Assembly (NCBI RefSeq): GCF_014648315.1
Contig: NZ_BMQW01000005.1
Location: forward strand, 124,001-188,000
Direction of reading: 5' to 3'
Length of the DNA stretch: 64,000 bases
Source: Shewanella ulleungensis
Lineage (GTDB): Bacteria > Pseudomonadota > Gammaproteobacteria > Enterobacterales > Shewanellaceae
Each line of letters begins with the position of its first letter. Positions within the stretch are counted from its first letter, which is position 1. The notes beneath the pieces are model-generated. The model saw nothing but the letters and a program-made list of their open reading frames with translations. It searched no databases and was not told the DNA's origin. The translations under genes were made by a program, and so were the position numbers. Of the stretch, positions 53,405 to 62,592 are shown piece by piece.

Positions 53405-54973
53405 ATGCAGTTAATCTCTCGCAGCACCTTAGCGCCCTTCATTATTGGCACGAGCCTTTTACTTACAGCGTGTGGAGGCGGAGGCTCATCAAGTAATGAT
53501 GATAACACCTCAGGTACAGCCGCACCGCAATGGGTCTCAGGGACATTTGCTAATTATTCCAGCCTAGCCAATCAATGCAGCGCACCATTAACCCAAAAAC
53601 TGTGGTTACGTTCTTGGAGTAATGACACCTACCTTTGGTATGACGAAATCGTCGATCGCGATCCAGCACCTTATAGCGTTGCCGAATATTTTGACCTACT
53701 GAAAACCAATGAGCTATCGGACACTGGGAGTCTAAAAGATAACTTCCACTTTTCGATGTCGACCGAAGAGTGGGAACTGCTTAATGGTTCTGGTGCCTCT
53801 GTAGGCTATGGTATGGAATTGAGCTTACGTCAGGCATCTGCTGGCGTGAGTAGACAAGTCACTGTGGCTTATAATGAGCCCAATACTCCAGCGAGTAATG
53901 CGGGTGTAAGTCGTGGAGCGATTATCGTTTCTGTAGATGGTGTCAATGTCGCTAATGCCAGTGATAGCGACAGCATTGATACCCTTAATGCCGGTTTATT
54001 TCCTAGCGATAGCGGTAAACAAACGGTATTTGTGGTGCGAGATTTAAATGCCCAAACCGATCGCAGCGTTACGCTAACGGCTGCAACAGTGGTATCAACT
54101 CCTGTACAAAATACTAAAACAATTACGACTGACAGTGGCAAAGTGGGCTATTTACAATTTAACTCACATATCGCAACAGCTGAAAAAGGCTTATATGATG
54201 CGATGACCACCCTAAGCAACGCACAAGTTGATGATTTAGTATTAGATATTCGTTACAACGGTGGTGGACTACTGGCAATTGCGAGTCAGTTGGCTTACAT
54301 GGTTGCGGGTGACACAGCGACAGCAAACCGTGTGTTTGAACGCACCAGCTTTAACGACAAATATCCAACCATTGATCCGGTCACTCGTGACACATTAACA
54401 CCAATGCCGTTTATCCCTGAATCACTTGGGTTTAATACGTCATTACTCAGAAGCGGCGTATCGTTACCTACATTAAATCTTAAACGTGTATTTGTATTAA
54501 CGACACCTGGTACCTGTTCGGCCAGTGAAGCATTAATGAATGCATTGCGTGGTATTGATGTTGAAGTGATTCAATTAGGCGATACGACTTGTGGTAAACC
54601 ATATGGCTTTTATCCAACAGGTAACTGTGACACAACCTACTTTACTATTCAGTTTAAAGGCGTGAATGATAAAGGATTTGGTGAGTATTCAGACGGTTTT
54701 GTGCCATCAACAAATCCAACCGTAGACAGTGAAGTTCCTGGATGTATGTTAGCAGACGATCTTGGACATGCATTAGGCGATACAGATGAAACACTATTAA
54801 GTGCGGCATTATATTATCGAGATAACAACAGCTGCCCAGCAGCGGCAACGGCAATCGCCCGCGCACCAGTTAAAAATACTTTTGTTGACCCAGGCTTTAT
54901 GCTGCAAGACGTCCGTAATCAGAATGTATTGTTAAACAATCGCATTTTAACGCCACAGGCTTCGGAGCAATAA
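53405..54973 (+). CDS. S41-family (C-terminal processing) protease, lipoprotein
   Basis: This 522-residue protein has the lipobox LLTAC (Cys at residue 23) and a Gly/Ser stretch. An N-terminal helical domain (LWLRSWSNDTYLWYDEI) is followed by a PDZ domain (AGVSRGAIIVSVDGVNV). The S41 core carries LVLDIRYNGGG and PGTCSASEALMN with the catalytic Ser; the partner Lys is not obvious. It should degrade unfolded envelope proteins or peptides. Its stop codon overlaps the ATG of the next gene (TAATG). Confidence 0.88.
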   Translation: MQLISRSTLAPFIIGTSLLLTACGGGGSSSNDDNTSGTAAPQWVSGTFANYSSLANQCSAPLTQKLWLRSWSNDTYLWYDEIVDRDPAPYSVAEYFDLLKTNELSDTGSLKDNFHFSMSTEEWELLNGSGASVGYGMELSLRQASAGVSRQVTVAYNEPNTPASNAGVSRGAIIVSVDGVNVANASDSDSIDTLNAGLFPSDSGKQTVFVVRDLNAQTDRSVTLTAATVVSTPVQNTKTITTDSGKVGYLQFNSHIATAEKGLYDAMTTLSNAQVDDLVLDIRYNGGGLLAIASQLAYMVAGDTATANRVFERTSFNDKYPTIDPVTRDTLTPMPFIPESLGFNTSLLRSGVSLPTLNLKRVFVLTTPGTCSASEALMNALRGIDVEVIQLGDTTCGKPYGFYPTGNCDTTYFTIQFKGVNDKGFGEYSDGFVPSTNPTVDSEVPGCMLADDLGHALGDTDETLLSAALYYRDNNSCPAAATAIARAPVKNTFVDPGFMLQDVRNQNVLLNNRILTPQASEQ

Positions 54974-55362
54974 TGCTAAAACCACTCATAGGACTTATTG
55001 GTATTACACTTATAAGCGGTTGCGTGGCGACAGCAAGCGAGGTTAACGCCTCGCCTCAAGCTGCGACAATAACCAATCCAAGTGAGCAAACCCACGTTGA
55101 GTTGCAGCAAGTCATTGCACACTTATTAGGTGCCAGTAGTGTGCTTATTAGCGACAGTGCCTTTACACAATACAGCCAAGAGGTGATTGAGCGTGCACAA
55201 CACAAAGATGCCAACGGGTTATTGATAATGGGCCGCAGTAACGAAATACCTGATGCGGTTCAATTATTAAAACAAGGTGATAGCTGCCTATTGCAACATG
55301 TGCAAAGCGGTAATACTGCAAAATTAACGCAAGTACGTTGCAAGTTTGAAAGTGTGCAGTAG
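54973..55362 (+). CDS. Small lipoprotein coupled to the S41 protease
   Basis: This 129-residue protein has the lipobox LISGC (Cys at residue 17) and an Ala/Thr-rich linker. A globular part of about 90 residues contains VELQQVIAHLLGASSVLISDSAFTQYS and DSCLLQHVQSGNTAKLTQVRC, with two Cys that may pair. I recognise no family. Overlap of its ATG with the protease stop shows translational coupling, so it may be an adaptor or inhibitor of the protease. Confidence 0.7.
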   Translation: MLKPLIGLIGITLISGCVATASEVNASPQAATITNPSEQTHVELQQVIAHLLGASSVLISDSAFTQYSQEVIERAQHKDANGLLIMGRSNEIPDAVQLLKQGDSCLLQHVQSGNTAKLTQVRCKFESVQ

Positions 55363-55415
55363 CGCTAACTTGAGTGTTTTGATATGGCTGAGTCTATTGC
55401 CATAAGCGAATAAAA

Positions 55416-55458
55416 AATTAGGCCAGAGCATAATTAACAATATGATCTGGCCTTTTTA
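55416..55458. terminator. Bidirectional terminator
   Basis: AGGCCAGA..CATA and TATG..TCTGGCCT form an imperfect stem flanked by A and T runs, between convergent genes. Confidence 0.75.
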
Positions 55459-55465
55459 TTACCTG

Positions 55466-56218
55466 TTAACTCATTGCACTATAAAGCCAAATCCCGCCTT
55501 TTATCATGATGGAAAACCCAACTCCCATCACAAATAAATAGCTAAATATAAAACCAACGGCACCGTTTGAGCCTTTTGTAGCGTCAGGACCATCTAAGCT
55601 AATAATGAGGTTACTGATACCAAACAAGATAAAAAAATTAATGACGATACTTAATAAAAAATAGTCACCTAACAAAGGCATCACACCACCGGCAACTGAA
55701 GCAAAAAATAGTAGAAAATCACCTAGCTTCTCTTTGAGAGGATATTTTTTCTCTAATACAGAAATAAAAAATACCGCTAACATTAGTCCTAAATAATACA
55801 GTGAACTGGTTAAAGCGGAGAGGATCCCTTGCGATGCGGTAATGGTATTCGGGTCTGCTACCGCGGAAGCATCTGTTACGCTTGAGTCTGGAAAAAAACT
55901 GGCTATCCAATGACCAATACCAAAGATAATCAACCAAGCAAGCATAAATGAAACAAGCCCACCGTAATCAATCGGATGACTGGCTTTACGATCGACTATC
56001 ATTGCCAATAATACGCCTATCAAAACCACACCAGCCAACAAACTGAGTGCATACCAGTATTGGTCTAAATAAAAGAAGGCAAAACTAGGAGATATGACTA
56101 AAAAAGATTGATTAAACTCATTATCTTTAGTGGTTACGCCAGTATCTTTATAAAAAGCGAAATATACTACAAGGGGTTGGAACAGCACGAGTACAGTGCA
56201 GAGGGTTTCAATATCCAT
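55466..56218 (-). CDS. Polytopic membrane protein, unknown
   Basis: This 250-residue protein has seven likely membrane helices spread from residue 6 to 247. An acidic loop DSSVTDASAVADPNTI lies between helices three and four. No transporter or enzyme motif is seen, and I do not recognise a family. It is transcribed alone with no clear ribosome binding site context beyond an AT-rich leader. Confidence 0.65.
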   Translation of the reverse strand: MDIETLCTVLVLFQPLVVYFAFYKDTGVTTKDNEFNQSFLVISPSFAFFYLDQYWYALSLLAGVVLIGVLLAMIVDRKASHPIDYGGLVSFMLAWLIIFGIGHWIASFFPDSSVTDASAVADPNTITASQGILSALTSSLYYLGLMLAVFFISVLEKKYPLKEKLGDFLLFFASVAGGVMPLLGDYFLLSIVINFFILFGISNLIISLDGPDATKGSNGAVGFIFSYLFVMGVGFSIMIKGGIWLYSAMS

Positions 56219-56632
56219 ATAAACGTCCGTAAAAAATCCATGTAAAAGTGGTATTAAATCAACAAAACAACACGCTAAAACGAGAACAGTATAAACACTA
56301 AAGTTGTAAATTCAATCGTTTATCGAATGGTGTAATGTATAAACGACACTCAGAGCAATATTGCTCGGAAGCTCACTAGAGTCAAAACCTACTGGATCGA
56401 TTTTTAAGGTCTGCGGATCTTTCAAGTTTTTTGCTGCCAATTGTTGGCCATTACTCACATATACAACTGCGAGGCAGAGACTTTGAGGTGAAGTTATTCT
56501 ACATAATAAATCGATAACATCGTAAAAATGGCCAACAAACGTTGTCCGATTATGCAATCGCTATCTTGCCCTCAACAGGCAAAAACATGATAAAATCTCA
56601 CCCTACTCACTTTAACCAAACAAGGTAACGCA
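56219..56632. other. Intergenic region with one doubtful small frame
   Basis: An 81-codon minus-strand frame at 56312-56557 (MHNRTTFVGHFYDVIDLLC..) has protein-like composition but no good ribosome binding site, conserved motif or partner. I leave it unannotated. The promoter of the DUF2999 gene lies at the right end. Confidence 0.4.
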
Positions 56633-56884
56633 ATGAATCCTATTATTGCCATCTTAAAAGAACACAATGTCACAGACGCTCAAATTAATGAGTTGTTTCA
56701 AACATTGACTGAAAATCCATTTGCCGCAATGGCAACAATTGGCCAATTAGGTATTCCTGCGGACAAACTTCAGCAATTGATGGGCATGGTGATGCAAAAC
56801 CCAGCATTAATCAAAGAAGCCGTTGTAGAACTTGGCTTAGATTTCTCGAAAGTTGAAGCAGCAAAAGCGCAATTGCAGCAGTAG
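56633..56884 (+). CDS. DUF2999 family small helical protein
   Basis: This 83-residue all-helical cytoplasmic protein contains MNPIIAILKEHNVTDAQINELFQTLTENP, IGQLGIPADKLQQLMGMVMQNP and LGLDFSKVEAAKAQL, typical of DUF2999 of Shewanella and Vibrio. The function is unknown. AAGGTAACGCA precedes the ATG. A strong terminator follows. Confidence 0.82.
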   Translation: MNPIIAILKEHNVTDAQINELFQTLTENPFAAMATIGQLGIPADKLQQLMGMVMQNPALIKEAVVELGLDFSKVEAAKAQLQQ

Positions 56885-56911
56885 TTTCCATGCTCGTGGC
56901 TCAATAGAGAT

Positions 56912-56946
56912 AAAACGGCCAGAATCTAAGATTCTGGCCGTTTTTT
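56912..56946. terminator. Bidirectional terminator
   Basis: AAAACGGCCAGAATCT and AGATTCTGGCCGTTTT form a stem followed by T; it serves the DUF2999 gene and the convergent operon. Confidence 0.92.
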
Positions 56947-56959
56947 GTTAAGTCGAATT

Positions 56960-57973
56960 TTAGCGATTTGAATAAACGTTTTGAATTGTTTCTTTTATTT
57001 TATCACTAGAGAAATCATAACTGTTCAATTCTTTCTCTATAGCTCTGTATACTGATGGGCTTCTGCTCGCAGCAGAATAAAAAAGCTCGCCTACTAATGA
57101 ATCAGCACTAGACGGTTGAGTTGCACTCCACTGAATTAATGCTGCAGTTGCTTCATACTGCCCCATATTGGCCAATGTTGTTAACGAAACTTGGCTGATT
57201 TCACTATTTGGTTCTCGTGTATTAATGATGTTTTGTAACTTGGGAACAAGCTTTTCTTGAGTAATGAATTGCATACTATTCATTACAATAACAGACTTAT
57301 TAGAAGCTGCATCAATTTGATTTATAATAAAATCAAAACTTGATTCAGATGCATTCGTAGCTATTGCATTGGCAATATCCGGCAGAAAAATATTATCACT
57401 ATTCATGTTACTGAAAGTAGACTGAAACAAATTCATATGGGTATCAGTACGGGCTATTTTTTGTATCGATTTTTTCGCTGAATAGATTGCATTAGAATCT
57501 AATATCCGTTCACTTTCAAGATTGCTAAGTAGCAAGGATACAGATTCAGCACTATTTACCGATGCCAGTAAACTCAATAAATACTCTTGATTTCTAGAGG
57601 TTAAATTATCATCTGGTTGCTGTAATAATTGACTTACCTCTAAATAAACATCTGAGTTAGACCTTTGCTTTAATGAGTAAATAAGCTGTTTTTCAAGAGA
57701 AACATCTACTTTCCCATCACTTAAAAGCGTCTTTATTTCACTCCACATAACAAGCGTTTGCTCAGGAGATACCGTGTTAATGACCCCAGAAGATGTTGAT
57801 TTAACGTCCATACCTGTTTTGGTGTTAACTAATGAATTAACAGGTTCACTAACTGATTTATCCTTATTGCTTTGTGCAGGTACAATATTTGGGTCTTGGT
57901 CACTTGTATCAGAAACGACATAAGTGGTAACAGATGTAATAACAATCATGATTATGAGTAACTGCTTTTTCAT
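56960..57973 (-). CDS. Membrane-anchored helical-repeat protein, possible lipase chaperone
   Basis: This 337-residue protein has an N-terminal membrane anchor or signal (MKKQLLIIMIVITSVTTYVV) and a Ser/Asn-rich linker (to about residue 60). About 270 residues of HEAT-like helices follow (SLEKQLIYSLKQRSNSDVYLEV, QVSLTTLANMGQYEATAALI). No family is certain. GGGAG lies 8 bp before ATG 57973, inside the end of the upstream lipase-like gene, and the stop and start are separated by one base. The anchor-linker-helix layout and coupling resemble lipase-specific foldases, although the Lif signature was not seen. Confidence 0.65.
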   Translation of the reverse strand: MKKQLLIIMIVITSVTTYVVSDTSDQDPNIVPAQSNKDKSVSEPVNSLVNTKTGMDVKSTSSGVINTVSPEQTLVMWSEIKTLLSDGKVDVSLEKQLIYSLKQRSNSDVYLEVSQLLQQPDDNLTSRNQEYLLSLLASVNSAESVSLLLSNLESERILDSNAIYSAKKSIQKIARTDTHMNLFQSTFSNMNSDNIFLPDIANAIATNASESSFDFIINQIDAASNKSVIVMNSMQFITQEKLVPKLQNIINTREPNSEISQVSLTTLANMGQYEATAALIQWSATQPSSADSLVGELFYSAASRSPSVYRAIEKELNSYDFSSDKIKETIQNVYSNR

Positions 57974-57974
57974 A

Positions 57975-60191
57975 TTACTGCTCCCAACCAATCTGTACAC
58001 GAACTGATTCAAAAACCGAGTATAAATCACTCACTTGTTGAGTCTGTTCTGTATGGATTACATTGTATGCCGTACTAGAAAAAGATAAATCAACATTTCG
58101 AGCAAAAGGAGTCAATAACTCACTAATTTGCTGGCTATAAGCAGGCACAATTCCATCACCTACAAAACTAGCTCTTGTTTGGCCATTCTCAATATAACGA
58201 AGAGTACTAGGATGTGGATGATCGCCGACAAACCATGCGCCATAATCATAAAGGTCATAATCATTACCTAATCCAACATCTTCAGCTAAAATACCAAAGT
58301 TTGTACCGCGATAACTCAATTGGCCAATAACAATATTATCCAGTGCGAGGAGATTATCATTTAGCGCCTTTATCTCTGTTGATTCTGGCGATAAAAAGTC
58401 GATGCTAGGCACTAGCAAGTCCATTTCCTTTTTGCCAATTGGAATGCCAAAAAAAGTTCTATCTCCAGCTAACAGCTCTATAACTTCCCAACTATCTTCG
58501 CAAACACTATTATCCTGCCTATAAGTAGTTTTAGGCGTGCAATTATCATCCATATATTTATAAAAACGTCCCAGAGGCGAACCTTGATGAGGAGTACCAG
58601 TAGTAATTAAACTTTTAACGTATTCTTTATATTGTGAATCTGAGTTTTGCAAATAAGCTCTAGCTGCTAATCCGCCACGACTGTGGCCAAGTAAAATAAT
58701 TTCAGTATCTACACCTAATTCAGTCACAATCTGAGTGACCGCATATTCCACTTCTTCACCTAACACATTAAAACGGGAAAAGTCACCATTGCATCCGCCT
58801 ACTACAATACATGTTTTACCATCCAAACCAACTGTAGCCAGGTTACTGTCTCGATCATAACCGCCAAAATCAAGCCTAAAACAATATTCGCCTTTACTAT
58901 TAACCTGCGGTAACTCGGTTAACTCATCATCGAGACTCAACGTAGAACATGAACCGGCAAAAAAACTATCATCACTAACTAGATGGCTCCAAGTATCAGC
59001 ACTTGACGCTAGGCCATGTAATAGCAGGCTCACTTTACTAACCACTATTTCATCTAAGATAGCTTCTAAGCGGTAACCAGAGTCCTCCCTTGCGACAACA
59101 GCAATAAAATGTTGCTGACCTTGCTTAAGCCGCTGAAGACATTTTTCTGTGTTTGTAAAACTATTGTTAGAGCGGCAATCATAATCAAACTTGGTAGGAA
59201 TAGAACCTTGTTTTACATATAAATCTACATCTCCAGTTAACTGCGACAAATTAATATTTAATAAAATATTATCGGGCGTTGTCAGTTCAAAATAATGCCA
59301 TTGTCCTGCAAGTAACACTTCAGTTTTAGATTGACCAAGAATTAACTCGCCTGGATTAGCTTTAGTATGACGGTCGACAATATAAGGATAATTATCCTGT
59401 TCATTCGGAATCCCATCACCATCAATATCACCATCTTCACTATCAGCAACACTATCGTTGTCAGTATCTAATTCAATTACATTAAGCGAATTTCTAACTG
59501 TCGTTTTAAAGCTATTAACATCACTCTGAATGTTGGCATATTTAGTGACTTCAGCAGAAATATTTAGCGGATTAAGTGTTACTTGGACTAATGCTGATGG
59601 TGTTGTAGGGAAAATATTTAATCTTACTAAATCTGCAGCAATTAATGTCATGCGCTCATTATTGGTAGCAATGAAATCACTGAGTAAATCAGTTTGTGAT
59701 ATTTGTAACTCATTTGATACTTGTATGATTGCAGATTCTAATGATAATCCTGATTTCATTTTGATATATACAAGAGTGGAAAATGGTGTCACGACCCTCT
59801 CACCTGCTGGTGCCGCTAGGGTAAAATGATTCGTAATCAATCTATTTAACCCTTTATCAAAAGTAATAGCTGGTTTTGCCTCCACAATTACAGGGAAATT
59901 TGTAGCAATAAAAGTATCTGGAATACTTAAAACGGCTTCTCCATTTTCATGTGTTTGAGATGTAGGATTAGTTGAAGAATAATTTCCTGAATTATTTACA
60001 TCTAACCATGCTGTGGCATTTTCTAAATAACCATCAATGGCAACAATAGTGTAATTGCTGTAGGTTACTGGGGAAGTTATTGGGGGTGTTTCATCAGGTG
60101 TATCAGAAGAAGATCCGCCGCCACAAGCTGATAAAATAAAAATAAACATTGATGATAAAATCAACACTGTCATCCGTTGACATACAAACAT
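57975..60191 (-). CDS. Lipase-like multidomain lipoprotein (TSP3 repeats, PPC domain, alpha/beta hydrolase)
   Basis: The 738-residue protein has the lipobox ILSAC followed by GGGSSSD. A beta-rich N-terminal domain (about 35-225) is followed by calcium-binding thrombospondin-3-type motifs (DTDNDSVADSEDGDIDGDG). Next come a PPC-type domain (about 280-375, LSQLTGDVDLYVKQG) and a lipase-like alpha/beta-hydrolase with LLLHGLASSADTW and nucleophile elbow GHSRGG. It is probably an outer-membrane-anchored or surface esterase/lipase. ATG 60191 has AAGGA 11 bp upstream. It is translationally coupled to the helical protein downstream. Confidence 0.8.
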   Translation of the reverse strand: MFVCQRMTVLILSSMFIFILSACGGGSSSDTPDETPPITSPVTYSNYTIVAIDGYLENATAWLDVNNSGNYSSTNPTSQTHENGEAVLSIPDTFIATNFPVIVEAKPAITFDKGLNRLITNHFTLAAPAGERVVTPFSTLVYIKMKSGLSLESAIIQVSNELQISQTDLLSDFIATNNERMTLIAADLVRLNIFPTTPSALVQVTLNPLNISAEVTKYANIQSDVNSFKTTVRNSLNVIELDTDNDSVADSEDGDIDGDGIPNEQDNYPYIVDRHTKANPGELILGQSKTEVLLAGQWHYFELTTPDNILLNINLSQLTGDVDLYVKQGSIPTKFDYDCRSNNSFTNTEKCLQRLKQGQQHFIAVVAREDSGYRLEAILDEIVVSKVSLLLHGLASSADTWSHLVSDDSFFAGSCSTLSLDDELTELPQVNSKGEYCFRLDFGGYDRDSNLATVGLDGKTCIVVGGCNGDFSRFNVLGEEVEYAVTQIVTELGVDTEIILLGHSRGGLAARAYLQNSDSQYKEYVKSLITTGTPHQGSPLGRFYKYMDDNCTPKTTYRQDNSVCEDSWEVIELLAGDRTFFGIPIGKKEMDLLVPSIDFLSPESTEIKALNDNLLALDNIVIGQLSYRGTNFGILAEDVGLGNDYDLYDYGAWFVGDHPHPSTLRYIENGQTRASFVGDGIVPAYSQQISELLTPFARNVDLSFSSTAYNVIHTEQTQQVSDLYSVFESVRVQIGWEQ

Positions 60192-60606
60192 AAAGCATCC
60201 ATTCCTTAAATAAAACATATAAAACAATAGCTAATACTTAAATATTAACATAGAAAAAACATGATGTTAATTATTTGGATGTTAACTAATTTAAATTAAA
60301 CATTTTTTATTACCCTCACTCGCCTTCAAAAGCCGTTAGCCAAGTTTTGAGTAATTGGTTTAATGCTGGCACCTCGTTGGCGGATAAACTGGCAACGAGT
60401 TTGTGCTGCACTATCGAGGCAAAGGCAGACTAAACCGTTGCCGAATCATATAATCAATATTGTCATAGCCTTAACTTTACTTTGAGTAAGCTTTTATATA
60501 TTCTGTCGCGGATTTTATAAGGAATACGATTGGCGTAAACATTAATGTTGTTAGGTAAAACTAGCTCGAGTTAATCTGTTTCGCTTTCATTAACAAGGAT
60601 GTCAGG
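60192..60606. other. Intergenic region containing a MarR-like fossil
   Basis: No intact gene is found in 415 bp. A minus-strand fragment at 60316-60428 is annotated separately. The promoter of the membrane-protein gene that follows lies in the right 150 bp. Confidence 0.5.
60316..60428 (-). pseudogene. Possible 3' remnant of a MarR-family regulator gene
   Basis: The minus-strand frame reads VQHKLVASLSANEVPALNQLLKTWLTAFEGE and stops. It resembles the C-terminal dimerisation helix of MarR-type regulators. An in-frame stop (TAG) lies just upstream and there is no start, so only a fragment of about 37 codons remains. Short length limits certainty. Confidence 0.4.
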
Positions 60607-60939
60607 ATGTTAGGGTTACTCATTTTAGCGCTGCTTACCGTAGTACCGGTAAGAATTGGTGCTCAGTTATTTGATGCAGACAATAAAGGGCTTGGATATT
60701 GCCTGTTAGCTGTGGTTATCGGCACCACTTTAGCCACTGCGTGCACTGCACTTATTGGTGGATTAACAGGACTGATATTGGCATATTTTTTGGTGTCTAT
60801 TGTCTACTGTAAAATTTTCTTACTGTCTTTTGGTAGCGCATTATTCTTTACGCTTGCGGTATTTTTGATTCAAGTTGGTTTGACACAAGCACTAACTGAT
60901 TTAGGGATATTCATCCTCAATAGTCGCTTTTCTGTGTAG
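60607..60939 (+). CDS. Small polytopic membrane protein
   Basis: This 110-residue protein has three to four hydrophobic segments (about residues 2-20, 29-45, 47-68 and 75-97) and few charges. AAGGATGTCAGG precedes the ATG. No family is recognised. It stands alone. Confidence 0.65.
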   Translation: MLGLLILALLTVVPVRIGAQLFDADNKGLGYCLLAVVIGTTLATACTALIGGLTGLILAYFLVSIVYCKIFLLSFGSALFFTLAVFLIQVGLTQALTDLGIFILNSRFSV

Positions 60940-61099
60940 CATCATGCCTATTACCCATTGCAGTAAACATATTTTTAAGACAAAAATAGGATAAATAACA
61001 TGTCATTTGACACTATTTATCCTATTCGTTTTCACAATGATTACTGCATTATGTACTGCATGCGTTCAATAATCTGCTCAAATTAATAACCGCTACAAC

Positions 61100-61621
61100 T
61101 TACTTAACCGGCACTTTATAAGGCATAGCACCTAAATAGTCTTTCTTGCCAACCTCTACGCCGTTGTGACGTAAAATGGCGTAAGCCGTGGTGATATGAA
61201 AATAGATATTCGGAACTGCATGCTCAATGGCAAATTCATACCCGGTTAAGTATTTACCTTCCCAACGAGGTTGCGACACATGTACCTTATCGGCATGGCT
61301 AAAATCAGCCTCACTAAAACCGTCAAGATATGTCAGCACTGATGCAATACGCTGACGCAATTCTGCTAATGTCGTTTCACTATCATCGTGCTTAGGCACT
61401 GTGTCCATGTTTCCGGTTAAACGAGCTACACCCACTTTTGCCGTATCGCAAGCAATCTGCACTTGGCGAATAAGGTTAAACTGATCAGGCGCTAGGCGAG
61501 AATTTAATAACACAGCCATGTCGACTTTTTTCAGTGCAGCAAAGACTTCTGCTTTATCAAGAATATGGTTTAAATTATTCAACATTTTGCTGAATTGCAC
61601 TACAGTCAGATCGTAAAGCAT
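61100..61621 (-). CDS. DUF1993 family protein
   Basis: This 173-residue cytoplasmic four-helix protein of the DinB-like DUF1993 family starts MLYDLTVVQFSKMLNNLNHILDKA. It continues with LAPDQFNLIRQVQIACDTAKVGVARLTG, QPRWEGKYLTGYEFAIEHAVPNIYFHITTAYAILRHNGVEVGKKDYLG. The His residues of the last helix might bind a metal, as in DinB proteins. The function is unknown. Confidence 0.88.
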   Translation of the reverse strand: MLYDLTVVQFSKMLNNLNHILDKAEVFAALKKVDMAVLLNSRLAPDQFNLIRQVQIACDTAKVGVARLTGNMDTVPKHDDSETTLAELRQRIASVLTYLDGFSEADFSHADKVHVSQPRWEGKYLTGYEFAIEHAVPNIYFHITTAYAILRHNGVEVGKKDYLGAMPYKVPVK

Positions 61622-61772
61622 GAAAAATCCCTCAATGAAGCTGCAAAAACTGCAGCGTGTAAGTAGTAACTAGTTAGTAATGACGAATCAATATTAACGT
61701 GCTTGATTGCAACAAGATGAACCTATTTCCATACTCATGCAACACAATAGTCCGCCTGTATATCTTGAATAT

Positions 61773-62288
61773 TTACAGTAATGCCCGTAACGCATTAAGC
61801 GCATCAACCGAGAAGCCCTGATCATAAAAGTAAATCACTTTACCCTGTGCATCTAATAACACAACGCGAGCATTATTGGGTTTTTCATTACCAGTAAAAG
61901 CTTGGACTTGCTCACCATCTTGATACACAGTCACCACTCCCTTCCAAAACGGTTTAGGAATGCCAGATCGCATGCCATTATTAATGACAGTGCTAAACAT
62001 CCGTGGAAATACCCCCTGAATAGTCGGCACTTCGTACACTGCCACCTGAGTTTGGGTCATGTCGAGTCCAATCAACCAACGGTCAATATCAAACTGAGAA
62101 TCTTGTTTGTAACCAATTAACAGTAATGATGCTGTCCCTTGTAAATCGTCCGGCAATGTCATCGCTTGCTGCTCAAGGGTTTCCCCCGATACAGAAGGAA
62201 AAGCCTGTCCTGTAATCACCTGATTAGGGTAATGCGTGCTACAGGCACTGAGAAGTAATATGGCAGTAATTATCATTAAAAAACGCAT
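61773..62288 (-). CDS. Thioredoxin-like lipoprotein without CxxC
   Basis: This 171-residue protein has the lipobox LLSAC (Cys at residue 16). The rest looks like a thioredoxin-fold domain (ASLLLIGYKQDSQFDIDRWLIGLD, FWKGVVTVYQDGEQVQAFTGNEKPNNARVVLLDAQGKVIYFYDQGFS). No CxxC is present, so disulfide chemistry is unlikely. AAGGA lies 7 bp before ATG 62288. Close relatives occur in other marine gammaproteobacteria; the role is unknown. Confidence 0.75.
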   Translation of the reverse strand: MRFLMIITAILLLSACSTHYPNQVITGQAFPSVSGETLEQQAMTLPDDLQGTASLLLIGYKQDSQFDIDRWLIGLDMTQTQVAVYEVPTIQGVFPRMFSTVINNGMRSGIPKPFWKGVVTVYQDGEQVQAFTGNEKPNNARVVLLDAQGKVIYFYDQGFSVDALNALRALL

Positions 62289-62592
62289 GGTGAAGTCCTT
62301 TGATAGCAATAACGATTACTTATATACGCTGACAAGCAGTAAAAAGATTGTAGTACCCAAATTCAGTTTAGAAGTATGAGCTTCAACACACTAATTATTA
62401 TGACTCAAATTAAACTGTACCTCATATTATGATGACGATATCGAATTACCGATAACCAGTAACGCTTTTGCCTAAGTCTATCGACTACCGCATGGCTCGA
62501 ACAATTAACTTACATCCTTTAACGTTTACGATTATATTACTGATTTAAATTATAATTTTTATCTACACTACCTCGATTAGGAAAATATCGCC
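62289..62592. other. Intergenic region
   Basis: Three hundred AT-rich bases between divergent genes hold no gene. A long A/T-rich leader before the cold-shock fusion gene may matter for its expression, but no conserved cold-box is evident. Confidence 0.4.

Noticed and set aside
56312..56557. 81-codon minus-strand frame
   Set aside because: No ribosome binding site, known family or coupling to neighbours was found, so it is kept only as a remark in the intergenic entry.
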